Positions 23,203-34,090 of a DNA stretch of 64,000 nucleotides are shown in pieces; the first letter of the stretch is position 1, and each line of letters opens with the position of its first letter. The position numbers were made by a program, and so were the translations under genes. The notes beneath the pieces are model-generated. The model was not told the origin of the DNA. It made no database searches and was given only the letters and a program-made list of their open reading frames with translations. Origin of the DNA: Pelodera strongyloides (Eukaryota; Nematoda; Chromadorea; Rhabditida; Rhabditidae). The stretch covers positions 248,001 to 312,000 of the forward strand of contig JAANDG010000065.1 of assembly GCA_036852015.1 (NCBI GenBank), in the 5' to 3' direction.

Positions 23203-26038
23203 TTATACCGTAGTCGTGGTCCTGATTCCCCTTTGGAAGTTTGCCAAGGATTTGGGTTCGCTCCTAGCATTTCTGTTCATCAGAGGTGGGTCTCTGTCTC
23301 TGACTGTCTGCACTCTCGGCTCCGAGGGATAGTGTCGATATTCTAAGGGAGGATTCTCTACTGGAGTCCTGTGTAGATCAGCTCCATCGTCGTGTAAGAT
23401 AATTGGCGGGATGCCAAGAGTTGATGACGAGCCAGCCAACTGAAACTACGGTAGTTAAGTGATGAATAGAAAGTCCGGATAAATGTAAACCAAAATTAGT
23501 AGCTGTAGAGTAAGCTGTAAACCGAGGACACCAAGAACAAATTCAAAATAAAACGGCGTGATAAAATGTTAGAGCAGCAAAATTATTGCGGAACAACTTC
23601 ACAAAAGCGACAGTCTGGTTTCTACTTGCTACAAATTACCGTATGCGGTTCACTGTCATCATTCCACAGTGAGGGAATTCTTATAAAATAAGGTGGGGAA
23701 CTGGCAAGCTGAAAGGTTTGGGAGGTTTTGGACCAGCAATCCTTGTACAGTTCTAGACTAGTTTTTGTAAGTTTCCACTAAAGGTTTTATTCGTCAAAAT
23801 AGCTGAAGATACAATGATTTCATCCTGTGCGAATGTGAACGCTTAATGAATAAACCAGTCGTGCACGCCGCCTGAGGCGTCTTTCCATACTTAGGAAACG
23901 TTTGTAACTTGGATGAAAATCTTTACGAATACATTTTACATGAGAATATTCTAATTTGAGCTGCGGCACTCTTTCATATCCAAAGTGGAACAATTTATTC
24001 GAATTCTACTTCCGTAACGTGAGTGCTAATGCACACTAAAGTTACTCTTTTATATAATAAGAAGATAAGGTTTGAGGAGCTCCGTGTTGGTATGTATATA
24101 GTATATTTATGAGAAATTTTTTTTGCTGACAACATCACCGTTTATGCTATGTGCTTTTCGCATTGTGAATGCGCACCCCCAATTTACCCAAAAAAAAATG
24201 GAGAATTTTTTTTGTTTCGGTCAGAACATTTGAAAATAAAAAAAATCCAACCTCAGCACTAGGTATCCGAGTAACACTCCTACTCACAAGAGGGGCAATC
24301 CCTTTGGTAACATTTGCATCAAATTGTGCAGTTGTTGGAGGAGTTCTACTAAATTTGGTTGATGTTATTCATTATTGTTTTTTTATTATAATTGTTTATT
24401 TCAAGTAGTAAAAAAAAAAAAAAAAAAAATAAAAAAAAAAAAAATTCTTTTTTTTAAGTTGATTAACGATTTCAGGAGGAGAAAACCGACCTTCTGAAGC
24501 AGTGTACTTGTGGATGATATATAACAGTTGTCAGTGGAAATGCGATAAAATATAAGAGAACTAATGTATCGAAAATGTACATGCAGATTGTACTCGCTGT
24601 TTCATCTACTGAGTCCTGGAAAGATTTTTATATTTATTAAAATAATAATTCATAACAACAAGAAGCTAACAAAAAAACATTAACACACTATGGCCAAGAT
24701 ATAGCTAAAAGACCTAATGGTTCAGTTCTTTATGTGTTGATTGAGCTAGTAGTATTGTAGACTTGGAAATTAATATTTCGTACAGTTGTTATAAACGACA
24801 CAAGGAAATAAATTAAATATAAATATACCATACCTGAATGCCGATCATGTAGAAAATTATCATACAGATGATGCCTGAGCAGAGACCGTAACACACTAAA
24901 CACGTTGAATTAATACACGGAGGTTATTTGAAGTTGTATCCCAGCATGGTGCAGGTCTGCCATATTAGTTGGAAACTAAATCCAGAAACTCACAAAAGGT
25001 ACGGTACATGGTCTTTGAGATAACCCTTCGGATCTTCGAGGCCAGCTGTTCCCTTCGAAGTGACGCAGCCGAAGCTGGGCCAAAGTGTGATTGTTGGGTC
25101 CATTTACCGGATATTGTAAGGCCAAAGAAACACTGGAACAAATATCAGTAAGTCTAAACCCTGGATATTTGTCACAGTTATTTTTGTTCTTACTGTATTA
25201 CAAAATATTTTAAATAATAAATAATGAGAAGTCTTGTAGATGTTTATGAGCAGAGACGCAGAGACCGAGATCTTAAAGGGAGAGGCCCACGAGAAAAAGG
25301 TGTTTCTTAATTTACTTGAACAGAATGTCCGGAATTTCAGAAATATTACTGTGATAACCGCATTTCTTTACGCCTAGAACTCGCAGAGATATTTCACGGC
25401 AAACAGTTCGGCCAGTTACCGTAGTCAGAAAGGTTTAAATACGCTTTTACGGTTTATATCCACCCATCATTAGCATTCTTTCCCTACATAGTGATTGTTA
25501 AACGAATGCAGAACATTCCTACCATTATAACAAAGCTTTTCCAATACCTTAATACCCTAAAAGCGCAAAAATTGATTCTGACTACGGTACCTGGCCGAAC
25601 AGTTTGCCGAGGAATAACTCCGCGAGTTCTAGGCCTAAAGAAATGCGGTTTTTACAGTAATATTTCTGAAATTCCGGACATTCTTTGCAAGTAAACTGAG
25701 AAAACCTTTTTTCTCGTGGGCCTCTCCCTTTAATGCATGTCTATTGGTCAGATACTGAATACAGTATCTGACCAATAGGAACTTCGGTAGGGCGGGAAAT
25801 TAAAAAGGACTCACAATTAATTGAAAGAGAGCGATTACTAAAAAGGCAGCTATGCTAATTCCGTAGTGGAAACCGTCCTTTCCGACCTGAAGGCAAAAAT
25901 ATTAGCCGATGAACAACACACATAGACACACATAAACACACATAGACACATAGACACACATAGACACACATAGACACACATAGACACACATAGACACACA
26001 CAGACACACGCAGACACACACACAGACACACACACATA

Positions 26039-26075
<37 letters not shown>

Positions 26076-29000
26076 ACACATGCACAAACAGACAGAAACA
26101 CACACGCAACACAAACAAAAAAAAAAAAAAAAAAAAACAAAAAAAACCCACAAAACACACACACACCAAACACACATAGGCACACACCCATATACAAACG
26201 CACGCACGCATGCACGCACGCACACACACGTACACACACATCCACACACACACACAACACACGCACACAACACGCACACACACACACACACAACGACACA
26301 ACACACACACAACACACACATCAAACACACACAAGCCACTCACCGTTTCATTAGCTCTTTCCACACACGTCTTATGGTGAATCATTTTTTCTGGTATAAT
26401 TAAGGAGATCAGCCGAAGATAAAGGTATTCAGCAAACCCAATCATGTACTGAAAAATAGGGATTACGCACGATGTTAAAATTATTTTGAATGTATTTTCA
26501 AGGATACGTTGCTCATATAAAGTGGGCTATGAGCTATGATAATTGGGAAATACTTTGTTTTGTCTGCAGTCACCGATGTACATGCAGTGATATGCCCGTG
26601 ATATCAAATCCGAAGTGCTAGATGTCTAGATTAAAACACCCACCGCAATTATGACTACACAGTATGCTATCGTATAATAATGATCGTTCAATGTGTTATC
26701 GATTCGTTCCACTACTGAACCCTCTCCCGTTGGCATAACCGGCAGATTCGGCAGTTCGTCAATAGTACGCTGTAGTCGTTCAAAGATTGAAGGACGCTGG
26801 AATATTGTTCTACTAGAAATACAATCGTTACATGGAAATAGAATTCACTAATTTCACAAGGAAAATTTGGGCGAAGAAATTATTTTGTAAATATTAATTA
26901 GTGAAACGAATTTGCTACAAAATGCAGGGGCGTCATATGAAAAACTGGGACACTGGGAACAGTAACATGACATCGCCGCGAGCAAGATGGTACGTACCTG
27001 CGCGCTTTATGAGTGCCCCAGGTGCGCCACGGGTGCGCCACGGGTGCGCCATCGGCATACGCGCAACTGGCGCAGCCGTGGAGATCCCGCTGCGCTTCCC
27101 AGAGGAGATGCACTGCCACTTTAGGCAACGGACCTTTTTTTGTGCGCGGCGATAGAGCGGATGTTCCGCTGTGTGGAGCCATTCATGGGTACCTCCAGAT
27201 GATTTTTACTGATTTAGTTTATACTCTCTTTATTTTTTTGTGCTCATTTTTAATTTGATAACACACTTTTTTTCTCGAAAGAAAACACAATGTTTCACTT
27301 TTTTGCAATCTGAATCAAGCCTGATCCCCAATTATTATTGCCAAAAACCTCGATGTTTCATTGCCTGGATATAATTAGCTCACTTGGATAGTGAGCCAAT
27401 TGCGGGGTCGCTACTGTTCCAGTTTAGTGTGGAAAAATAGCGGCCCCCGCAATTACCTAGCCAAAGTAGATAAACTCCAATGAGTACAGTAACCACTTAT
27501 ATCCCATGCCCCACGCTATTTCAATTCGAAGTTTTCTCTTTTGATTTCTGCTTCTTTATGGGGTTTGCAAGTATGCCAAAAACCGCGAGTTTTCCTTGCA
27601 AGTATCAATTCGCAAAATCGTGTGCTTTTTACACACTTTTACCGTAATTTTGACACATCCGCACTATAGAAAATCCGCCATCAAAGACATTTTTGTTGAA
27701 CAATTGGTCCCGTGGCGATCGGTCGTAAAAACTGCCTGTAGATATGCTCGTGTAGTGCCAAGATACGGTAAATTTTTCGATACTTGCAAGGAAAATCGGG
27801 CATACTTGCAAACCCCATTACTAGCATCTGCAGAAACTATCGGAATAATTGAAATATCTTTTAGCTTACTATTAAATTTCACAATATCACAAAAGTTATG
27901 TTGACAGCTCCAAGGAAATAAAATGTCCCGAAATATTCTGACATGAAATGGAAAGTTAGGGTTTAGTTGAAGTGGTGCTAATAGTGTTCAGTTTTGTCTA
28001 CAATTATACAACACCTCTTAAAGGATCGCAGTCACTACAAATTCGCATTTTTTATTCGCTTTTCATTAATTGTTCAAGTATGTGAAGAAAACGACGATTC
28101 CAGCGCCAAAGTACGGCAAAACGAACTCAGGGAGAGAAATCCCTGTTTATGACTTTTACTTATATACCGTAGTTTATAATTGCCCGTATAGAGTTTCATA
28201 ATAAATACCCTGCAGTGATAAACCACGCGCCAGGTGTAACACTGCAGGCTGTTCACTCTCCAAGTACCCCTGGCAATTGCATATATGCACCGGCGTCGGT
28301 CATTTATCAAAACTCATTCTCATTGATTTCTCTCCCTGAGTTCCATTTTATGTGGATTTTTATGGGTTGCATATTGTTTTATAAATCTGCTTGCATCTAA
28401 TAAAAATCGAATAAAAAAGTTGATTTTGAAGTGACTGCCTTCCTTTAAGGTTCCCCTTCGCTTAGTAATTGCGGGGGCCGCTATTTTTCCACACTGAACT
28501 GGAATAATAGCGACCCCGCAATTGGCTAACTAACCAAGTCAGCTAATTATATCCAGGCCATGAAACACTGAGATTTTTGGATAATAATAGTTGGATCTAT
28601 GACTTGCTTGGATAGAGTGAAAAATTGAAAGACGGAGTTTTCTAAAACAAACCAGCACAATTGTTACAAAAAGTCGTCTTGCAAAATAAACTTGAACAAA
28701 AGTAAATATACTCTCATTCACAAGCGGTTTTGAGGAATTGCGGTATACATCCAACTAACGTACGACCGAATTTAGCAATTTTACCCTGCGTTCCAGTGTT
28801 CCAGTGTTTTATTTTACAAATTCATAAAATGATTATTTGTTAGGTACATATGATCTCAGAGTTATGATTACATCACATATGCATATATAATTACCATATA
28901 CCTATAATTACACTCGAAAAATTCAAAGAACACTGTTTTTACCTTTTCCGCTGGCCCTTCGCTTTCACTAATTCTCTCAAGTCTCGGTCGGTGTACGAGA

Positions 29001-30410
29001 GCGTCCAAATTACGACCCACGTCCAAACGAAGCTCTTTTAGGGATCTGAAGATTTTCTTGTTACTATTTTTAATTAACGTTAACATTTCACATGCAGTTG
29101 AATCCCTAAAAGAGAATCAATGCCAACATAGCATAACAAATGAAATTTGATGCATTTTTCTGCAGAATGTTACCCGACCATTTATATGTATATCTCGTCA
29201 TAACACTACAGTGCAGCGCATAAGTATACGGGCACCCAAAAATCGTGTTTCTACTAGGGTTGGAGGAAATCTAATGCAACCACTAAATCAAGCATCGCCA
29301 AAAACCCAAACAAAATGATTTTCAGCATAAAGAATAAAAAAATTATTTAATTATATTAATTTTAATGACGCCAAATTGAAAGTCAAAAAATGAAATCCAG
29401 AGCTCGCACAAACCATTTATATGGGCTTGTAGATCTTTCATGGCGAGAATTTCTGTAAAAAAATTATAATTTTAGGCGTACTCCGAAGGAAGTTACGGTG
29501 TCTTGAAGTGCGCTCGAATGAGCTGTTTTGATCCCTAGCGTACCCCTTAAAGCGAAATACCAGCCGGTTTTTGAAACGCATCTCAAATATCAGCATTCTT
29601 ACGCAGTTATGCTAAAAGGGGTCTATTGGGATCTATTTTTTATTCAAATTTATGATCATTTGCATATGAAGCATAGAAAGCAGGGAGTAGTCGATGCGTT
29701 TCAAAAACCGGCCGGTATTTCGCTTTAAACTAAGCTTCGCAATTGCCTAACTTCAAGACGCCGTACCTTCCTTCGGAGTGCACCTAAAATTATAATTTTT
29801 TTACAGGAATACTCGTCATGAAAAGATCTACAAGATGATGTGGGTGGTTTTTGCGGAATCTGGATTTCAGTTTTTTTTACTTACAGTGTGGGGCAATTAA
29901 AATTAATATAATTTAAAGAAAAAATTACTATTTATGCTGAAAATCATCCTGTTTTGGTTTGAGGGCATTCTTGATTTTAGTGGTTGCGCTAGACCTTGTA
30001 GAAACACATTTTTTCGCCCCTGCCTCAATACTTATGACGCGCGTTTTTTGGGGTTTCGTACCCTAATTGTCCCTAATTTGCCTGAAACTTCTGATTTTTT
30101 GCTGAATTTTTTTGTCACTAGGTTTTTGGCCATCCCCGATTTGGTAGGATGGTTGATTTTCTCAAAAAGTGCTTTTTAGTACTAGCTTAGGGGGTGCCCG
30201 TATACTTATGCGCTGCACTACGCTATGCGCTGCACTACGTATGTGATAAGCATGAAAGCCTTTGAGTAATGTACTGAACTTGAACCACAATTGAATATAA
30301 GCACACCCTGGAGAGAAATAACAAAGAAGTAAAACTAAGAATACCTGCGTACAAGTTGTGCTCTATTTGGTGATGTACTCGTGGCAGGATATTCGCAACT
30401 CCGTGTGGAA
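23203..30410 (-). CDS. Multi-pass membrane protein, 5' end unresolved
   Basis: Minus-strand exons in order: 30345-30410, 28943-29105, 28604-28641 (tentative), 26644-26812, 26344-26448, 25815-25886, 24994-25132, 24834-24895, 23203-23439. All junctions keep phase, giving 350 residues from the first supported exon. The 38-base exon is needed for phase but has a weak donor (GTCATA). The N-terminal part is charged ([20 protein letters not shown]). Three hydrophobic segments follow: [39 protein letters not shown] and [20 protein letters not shown]. The C-terminal tail is rich in Pro and Arg and is likely cytosolic. I do not recognise the family; the basic loop [16 protein letters not shown] before the last segment would fit a receptor-like or scaffold membrane protein. 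A possible first exon near 33722-33773 (ATG, donor GTAAGC, matching phase) is only suggestive. Confidence 0.7.
23855..24063 (+). mobile_element. SINE-like element, subfamily A
   Basis: It starts CCAGTCGTGCACGCCGCCTG and ends GTTACTCTTTTATATAATAA. It is more diverged inside than the copies at 1674 and 46534. It lies in the last intron of the minus-strand membrane-protein gene. Confidence 0.75.
25273..25733. mobile_element. Palindromic element, TTAAAGGGAGAGGCCCACGAG type
   Basis: TTAAAGGGAGAGGCCCACGA at the left end is mirrored at 25714-25733, and the arms extend well inward (TTTACTTG...AATGTCCGGAATTTCAG). It lies in an intron of the membrane-protein gene, between the exons at 24994-25132 and 25815-25886. 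Confidence 0.85.
25917..26336. repeat. CA-rich compound microsatellite filling an intron
   Basis: Repeats of ACACATAGAC change into pure CA runs, an A tract with few interruptions (about 26118-26138), and ACGCACGC stretches. It takes up nearly the whole 457-bp intron between the exons ending at 25886 and starting at 26344 of the membrane-protein gene. Long cysteine/valine-rich frames here are artefacts. Confidence 0.95.
26930..27182. repeat. GC-rich intronic block with GTGCGCCACGG repeats
   Basis: It contains a short tandem array of GTGCGCCACGG units near 27020-27050. The base composition is unlike the flanking AT-rich intron. Frames are open on both strands but lack splice context, so I do not call it coding. 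Confidence 0.5.
27345..28580. mobile_element. 1.2-kb composite palindrome with two nested elements
   Basis: The outer arms (GCCTGGATATAATTAGCT near 27363, AATTGCGGGGTCGCTA near 27397) are mirrored at 28470-28560. Nested within are a GGGGTTTGCAAGTAT palindrome (27559-27818) and a TTAAAGGATCGCAGTCAC element (28018-28448). It sits in the intron upstream of the 26644-26812 exon of the membrane-protein gene. Confidence 0.75.
28018..28448. mobile_element. Palindromic element, TTAAAGGATCGCAGTCAC family
   Basis: The ends match the element at 3252-3691; the right end is TGACTGCCTTCCTTTAA with a few substitutions. It is nested in the composite palindrome 27345-28580. Confidence 0.75.
29205..30230. mobile_element. 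Mariner-like long palindrome carrying a nested MITE
   Basis: The termini CTACAGTGCAGCGCATAAGT ... ACGGGCACCC resemble Tc1/mariner ends and are mirrored at about 30190-30229. The arms pair over hundreds of bases (for example GATTTTCAGCATAAA against TTTATGCTGAAAATC). A TTAAAGCGAAATAC MITE (29547-29728) occupies the middle. No transposase frame remains. A partial relative starts at 50795. Confidence 0.75.
29547..29728. mobile_element. MITE, TTAAAGCGAAATACC family (copy 1)
   Basis: Inverted ends TTAAAGCGAAATACCAGCC and complement GGCCGGTATTTCGCTTTAA, followed inward by GGTTTTTGAAACGCAT. Length 182 bp. The interior shares AATTTATGATCATTTG with the copies at 35520 and 46926. Confidence 0.9.
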
Positions 30411-30769
30411 CTAAAACGAGGGATTATTTATCTATAATAAATTAGTAAGTACCATTGCAACTCAATCAAGATTCACTGTTGCGTTGATGTAATTTGTATA
30501 AATTATAGAATTTGGTTTAGTGAATATAAAATAAAATTGCCAACCTTTGCCTTACTGGCACACAGTGTTCTTCCATTTCGTCCATATGTTTTGGGCTCAT
30601 TAATTCCTTTTTTTATTTTATTTATTTGTATTATAGAACGAGAAGCTCTTTTTTCCTTCAAAGCGCAGTATTCAGTTCAGTCACAACACATTCATCACCC
30701 TAAAAAGACTACCCTGTGATTGGCGAATAAAAATGTTATATCTTACGCTAACTAAAAATAGGGTTAAAC

Positions 30770-33700
30770 CAAAAACTAATAGAAAAATGTGTAAGAAAAT
30801 TCGAAAATAGCATGAATAAATAATGAAGCATGAATCATGAATTTTGCAGCTACCAGAAAATAGAAATAGTCACTGCACACAGAAGCTTGAAAATGAGTTT
30901 TAATTGAAAAAAAGTTTTAATCTTCTCTAAATGTGTTTTTTGGTACAATAACCAATAACCTAGAGAATTTAAAAAGGCGCAACTGATGGCGAAACTGTAG
31001 TGTTATTAAATAAGCCGGCATAAAATTAGATATTAGACAAAACAGACTAATAGGTCCGTTTCTTTGAATGAATGCCATAACAACAAAGGGTGCTTGATCT
31101 AATTTCTAATTTTCTATTCCATAATTACGCGGTATTTACCGGCTTACCCACCTATAATTATCACACTTAATTGCCTCCTAATTGCGTATGCTTTTTTAGA
31201 AAAGTCGCATGACATACAAAAAGACAAGCTCAATTTTGTAGAAACGTACTTCGAATGATGCCTCAAAGCAGAACACAGCCAAATGGCCAAGTGTACAACG
31301 CATCACCAGCTCTTGAATAAAGAACTGCGATTACGTTCATAAAAATAATAATAGCTGACAAAAGGTTGCATACAAAAAAATAAAAACAATTGACGGATTT
31401 AAATACACTTAAACACGTATTTTGTATTATTTGCAGTTTTCCAAGTATTTCGCAATATTTGTTTTCAATGATGCATCGATACAACAAATAATTGAAACTG
31501 AATATCAATGCCTAATGAAAGCATTCTAGCCAATGACGACAATAAAATAGCTTAACAACCAACTTACGCAGCCGAAAGTGTAAGCTGTATTTATTGGAAA
31601 ACGAAATCTATTCATGCAAACCAGTTACTGCGTTTTATTAGAAAAAGCGTCATGGTTTAGTGGAAAGTAAAAGCAAACTCGTTTAGTATAATGTATAATG
31701 TATTTATTTTAGGGTAAGCATACGTTATTCTTACCTACACTGAGAACCGATGAGTTGCGCGCCGCACCATTTCGGGACACAAAATGTGCGCCGCAAAGAA
31801 ATGGGCCGAATAGAAATGGGGCGCAAAAAACATGCGCGCCGATTAGGAATGGGGCGCGAAATGCGAGCCGATCAACTTTTCTTGGTTCGGCGCGCAAGTT
31901 GCGCCCCGCACCATTTTCGCAACGTTTTGTGGGTGTTTCCCGCAACAGTTTGGGGGTGTTTCCTGCGCCAAAACGGCAGCGCGCCTCAATCACTTTTGCG
32001 GGAAACAAACCCAAACTGTTACCGCGTGCAACTCTTGAGTTTCGTTGCTATGTCTATGTGTATGTGAGAATGTGAGGCCAAACAGTGGATACTAAAACAA
32101 TGTTTTAAAGTTTTACGGAGAAAATGACGACAATTAACAATAAAATGTCGCATGACATAATGGTTGAATTCTAATACAAAAAAGTTTCGGAAATTGGTCT
32201 GCTCGACTAAGAAAAGCAAAATAATAACTAACAAAAGAAAAGCCTAATGGTGAGCTAAGATCATCGTATTCATGATCGTAATACCGAAAAACGACGAAAA
32301 AAATGACATTCCAAATAAAACGAAAAACAGTGCTGAAAAGTCCACAACAGTAAGTGGAGAGAATTATGGGACGGCAAACTAGGCCGATTTTGTCTTTTTA
32401 AGAATCTTGTTGTACTTCCACAAATTTGCAAAAGTCGAAAAAGCTTTAGCAAATATTGAAAATGGTGAATCAAATAGTGTATTTAACGTTAACAAAAAAT
32501 AGTATTAATGAAATTAATTGAAAAAATTTGTAAGAAATTTTAGAAAATACCGGGAATAAATAATGGAAGAATCATGGACCTTTGCCATTACCCAGAAACA
32601 CTCTCAATATCATCGAGGAGTCATATCGTTGACAGAAACGGAGCTAGAAAGTGATTTTTTTTACTTGAAGACTTGGAACTTTGATGTTATTTTTTGTAGA
32701 AATAAATAAATTCTTCACCAACTACCATTTTACACTGACGTGGTTATGTAGTGTTTTTTTGTACCATGATCTAGTGATTTTAAAAGGGCACTACTAAGTG
32801 AGACAGTACTTTGCCTGTATAAGTCGGGGATAAAATTGAAAATAACATACTAATATGTCCGTTACTTTGAATGCCATAACAAACGGCGCGTGATCTAATT
32901 TCCTATTTCGGAATATGATTGCGCGGTATTTTCCGACTTGTGCACCCGTAATTATCACACTTAATTTCCTTCGAATTGCGTATTGCTTTTTTTTGTCTTT
33001 TTTTTTTGAAAAGTCTCGTGATATACAAGGAGAAAATAACAAGCCTAATTTTGCAGATATGTACTTCGAATGATGCCTCCCATAGCGTCTTAGTCTACCT
33101 CCCATAGCGTCTTAGTCTCTGCCTCCCATAGCCAACGTCTTAGTCTACAACGCGCGCAATTCGAGTTTGAATCTGGCCCGGGGCCCGGGACGTCTTTCAA
33201 AGAAACCTCTCGACCTACTGTTGAACTTATATTATATGCCCGAGCTTCTCTGAGACCTTTGAATAAAGAACCACCATCTAGAATCATAAAAAATAGCTTA
33301 CTTTGAGAGATAAAGGCTGCATACAAAAATTCACAACAATTGACGGATTTAAATACATTTAAAACAAATCGAGCCACGGAAACAAACATATGTTATATTA
33401 TTTGTTGTTTTCCAAGTGTTTCGCAATATTTGTTTCAATTTTTTTATATATAATACCTAATTAATTAGCAATGCCTAATGTAGGAATTGTTTTTAAAGTG
33501 AAAATTGAAAAACATTCTAGTCACTGACGCTAATAAAATGGGTTAACAGCCAACTTACGCAGCCAACAATGTAATGTTTATTGGAAAACGAAATCTATTC
33601 ATGCAAACCAGTTTGTTGCGCTTTTTATAGAAAACGCGTCATGGTTCAGCGGAAAGTAAACCCAAACGACTCTAAAAGAATTATATGCATTTTAGCTTGG

Positions 33701-34090
33701 TTATGGGAAGTATAGATTGCTTACCTATATATGAAGATAAAACAGTACCATCTATATAGATGACCGTTGAACATTTAAAAAAAACGTATGATCCTTAAAT
33801 TTGAATTGCAAAGGGTCGCAAGTTCTTCTTCTCAGTTTAATAATTGTAAAAAAGGTGGTTTACTAATTGCAAAAAAAAAAGTTCATCATCGTGCTACCAA
33901 AAAAAAATCAATAGAAAAACGAATTCCAAGTAAAAAAACGAAAAACAGTGCTGAAGAGTCAACAACAGAAAGTGGAGAGAATTGTTGGAGGGTAAACTGT
34001 AAACTAGATCGATTTAGCATTTTAAGCATATTATTTTATACATACTCCACAAATTTGCTGAAAAAAAAAACATATTTTCAGGAAAAGGAA
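30770..34090. repeat. Diverged tandem duplication, two units of about 1.6-1.7 kb
   Basis: The left unit (about 30770-32470) and right unit (about 32500-34090) share, in order: a GAATAAATAATG region, a TAATTATCACACTTAATT block (31153 and 32950), TACTTCGAATGATGCCTC (31248 and 33062), GGAAAACGAAATCTATTCAT (31595 and 33582), and AACAGTGCTGAA with GTGGAGAGAATT (32330 and 33950). The left unit carries an extra GC-rich insert (31745-32010). No gene is clear. Both units have an AG|GTAAG donor-like site on the minus strand (31724 and 33721). Confidence 0.65.
31745..32010. repeat. GC-rich insert with GGGGCGC motifs
   Basis: GTTGCGCGCCGCACCATTT (31753) recurs as GTTGCGCCCCGCACCATTTT (about 31899), and ATGGGGCGC recurs between. 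Composition differs sharply from the flanks. It is present in only the left unit of the tandem duplication. Confidence 0.6.

Noticed and set aside
25850..26445. Cysteine/valine-rich minus-strand frames of 145-196 codons
   Set aside because: They are translations of the CA microsatellite. Only the part at 26344-26448 is a real exon, in the frame [11 protein letters not shown].
26898..27258. Frames of 81-94 codons in the GC-rich intronic block
   Set aside because: Open on both strands because of GTGCGCCACGG repeats; not needed by the phase of the host gene.
31709..32075. Overlapping 101-106 codon frames in the GC-rich insert
   Set aside because: They are open in several frames at once because of GC-rich repeated motifs. 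No splice context or recognisable protein.
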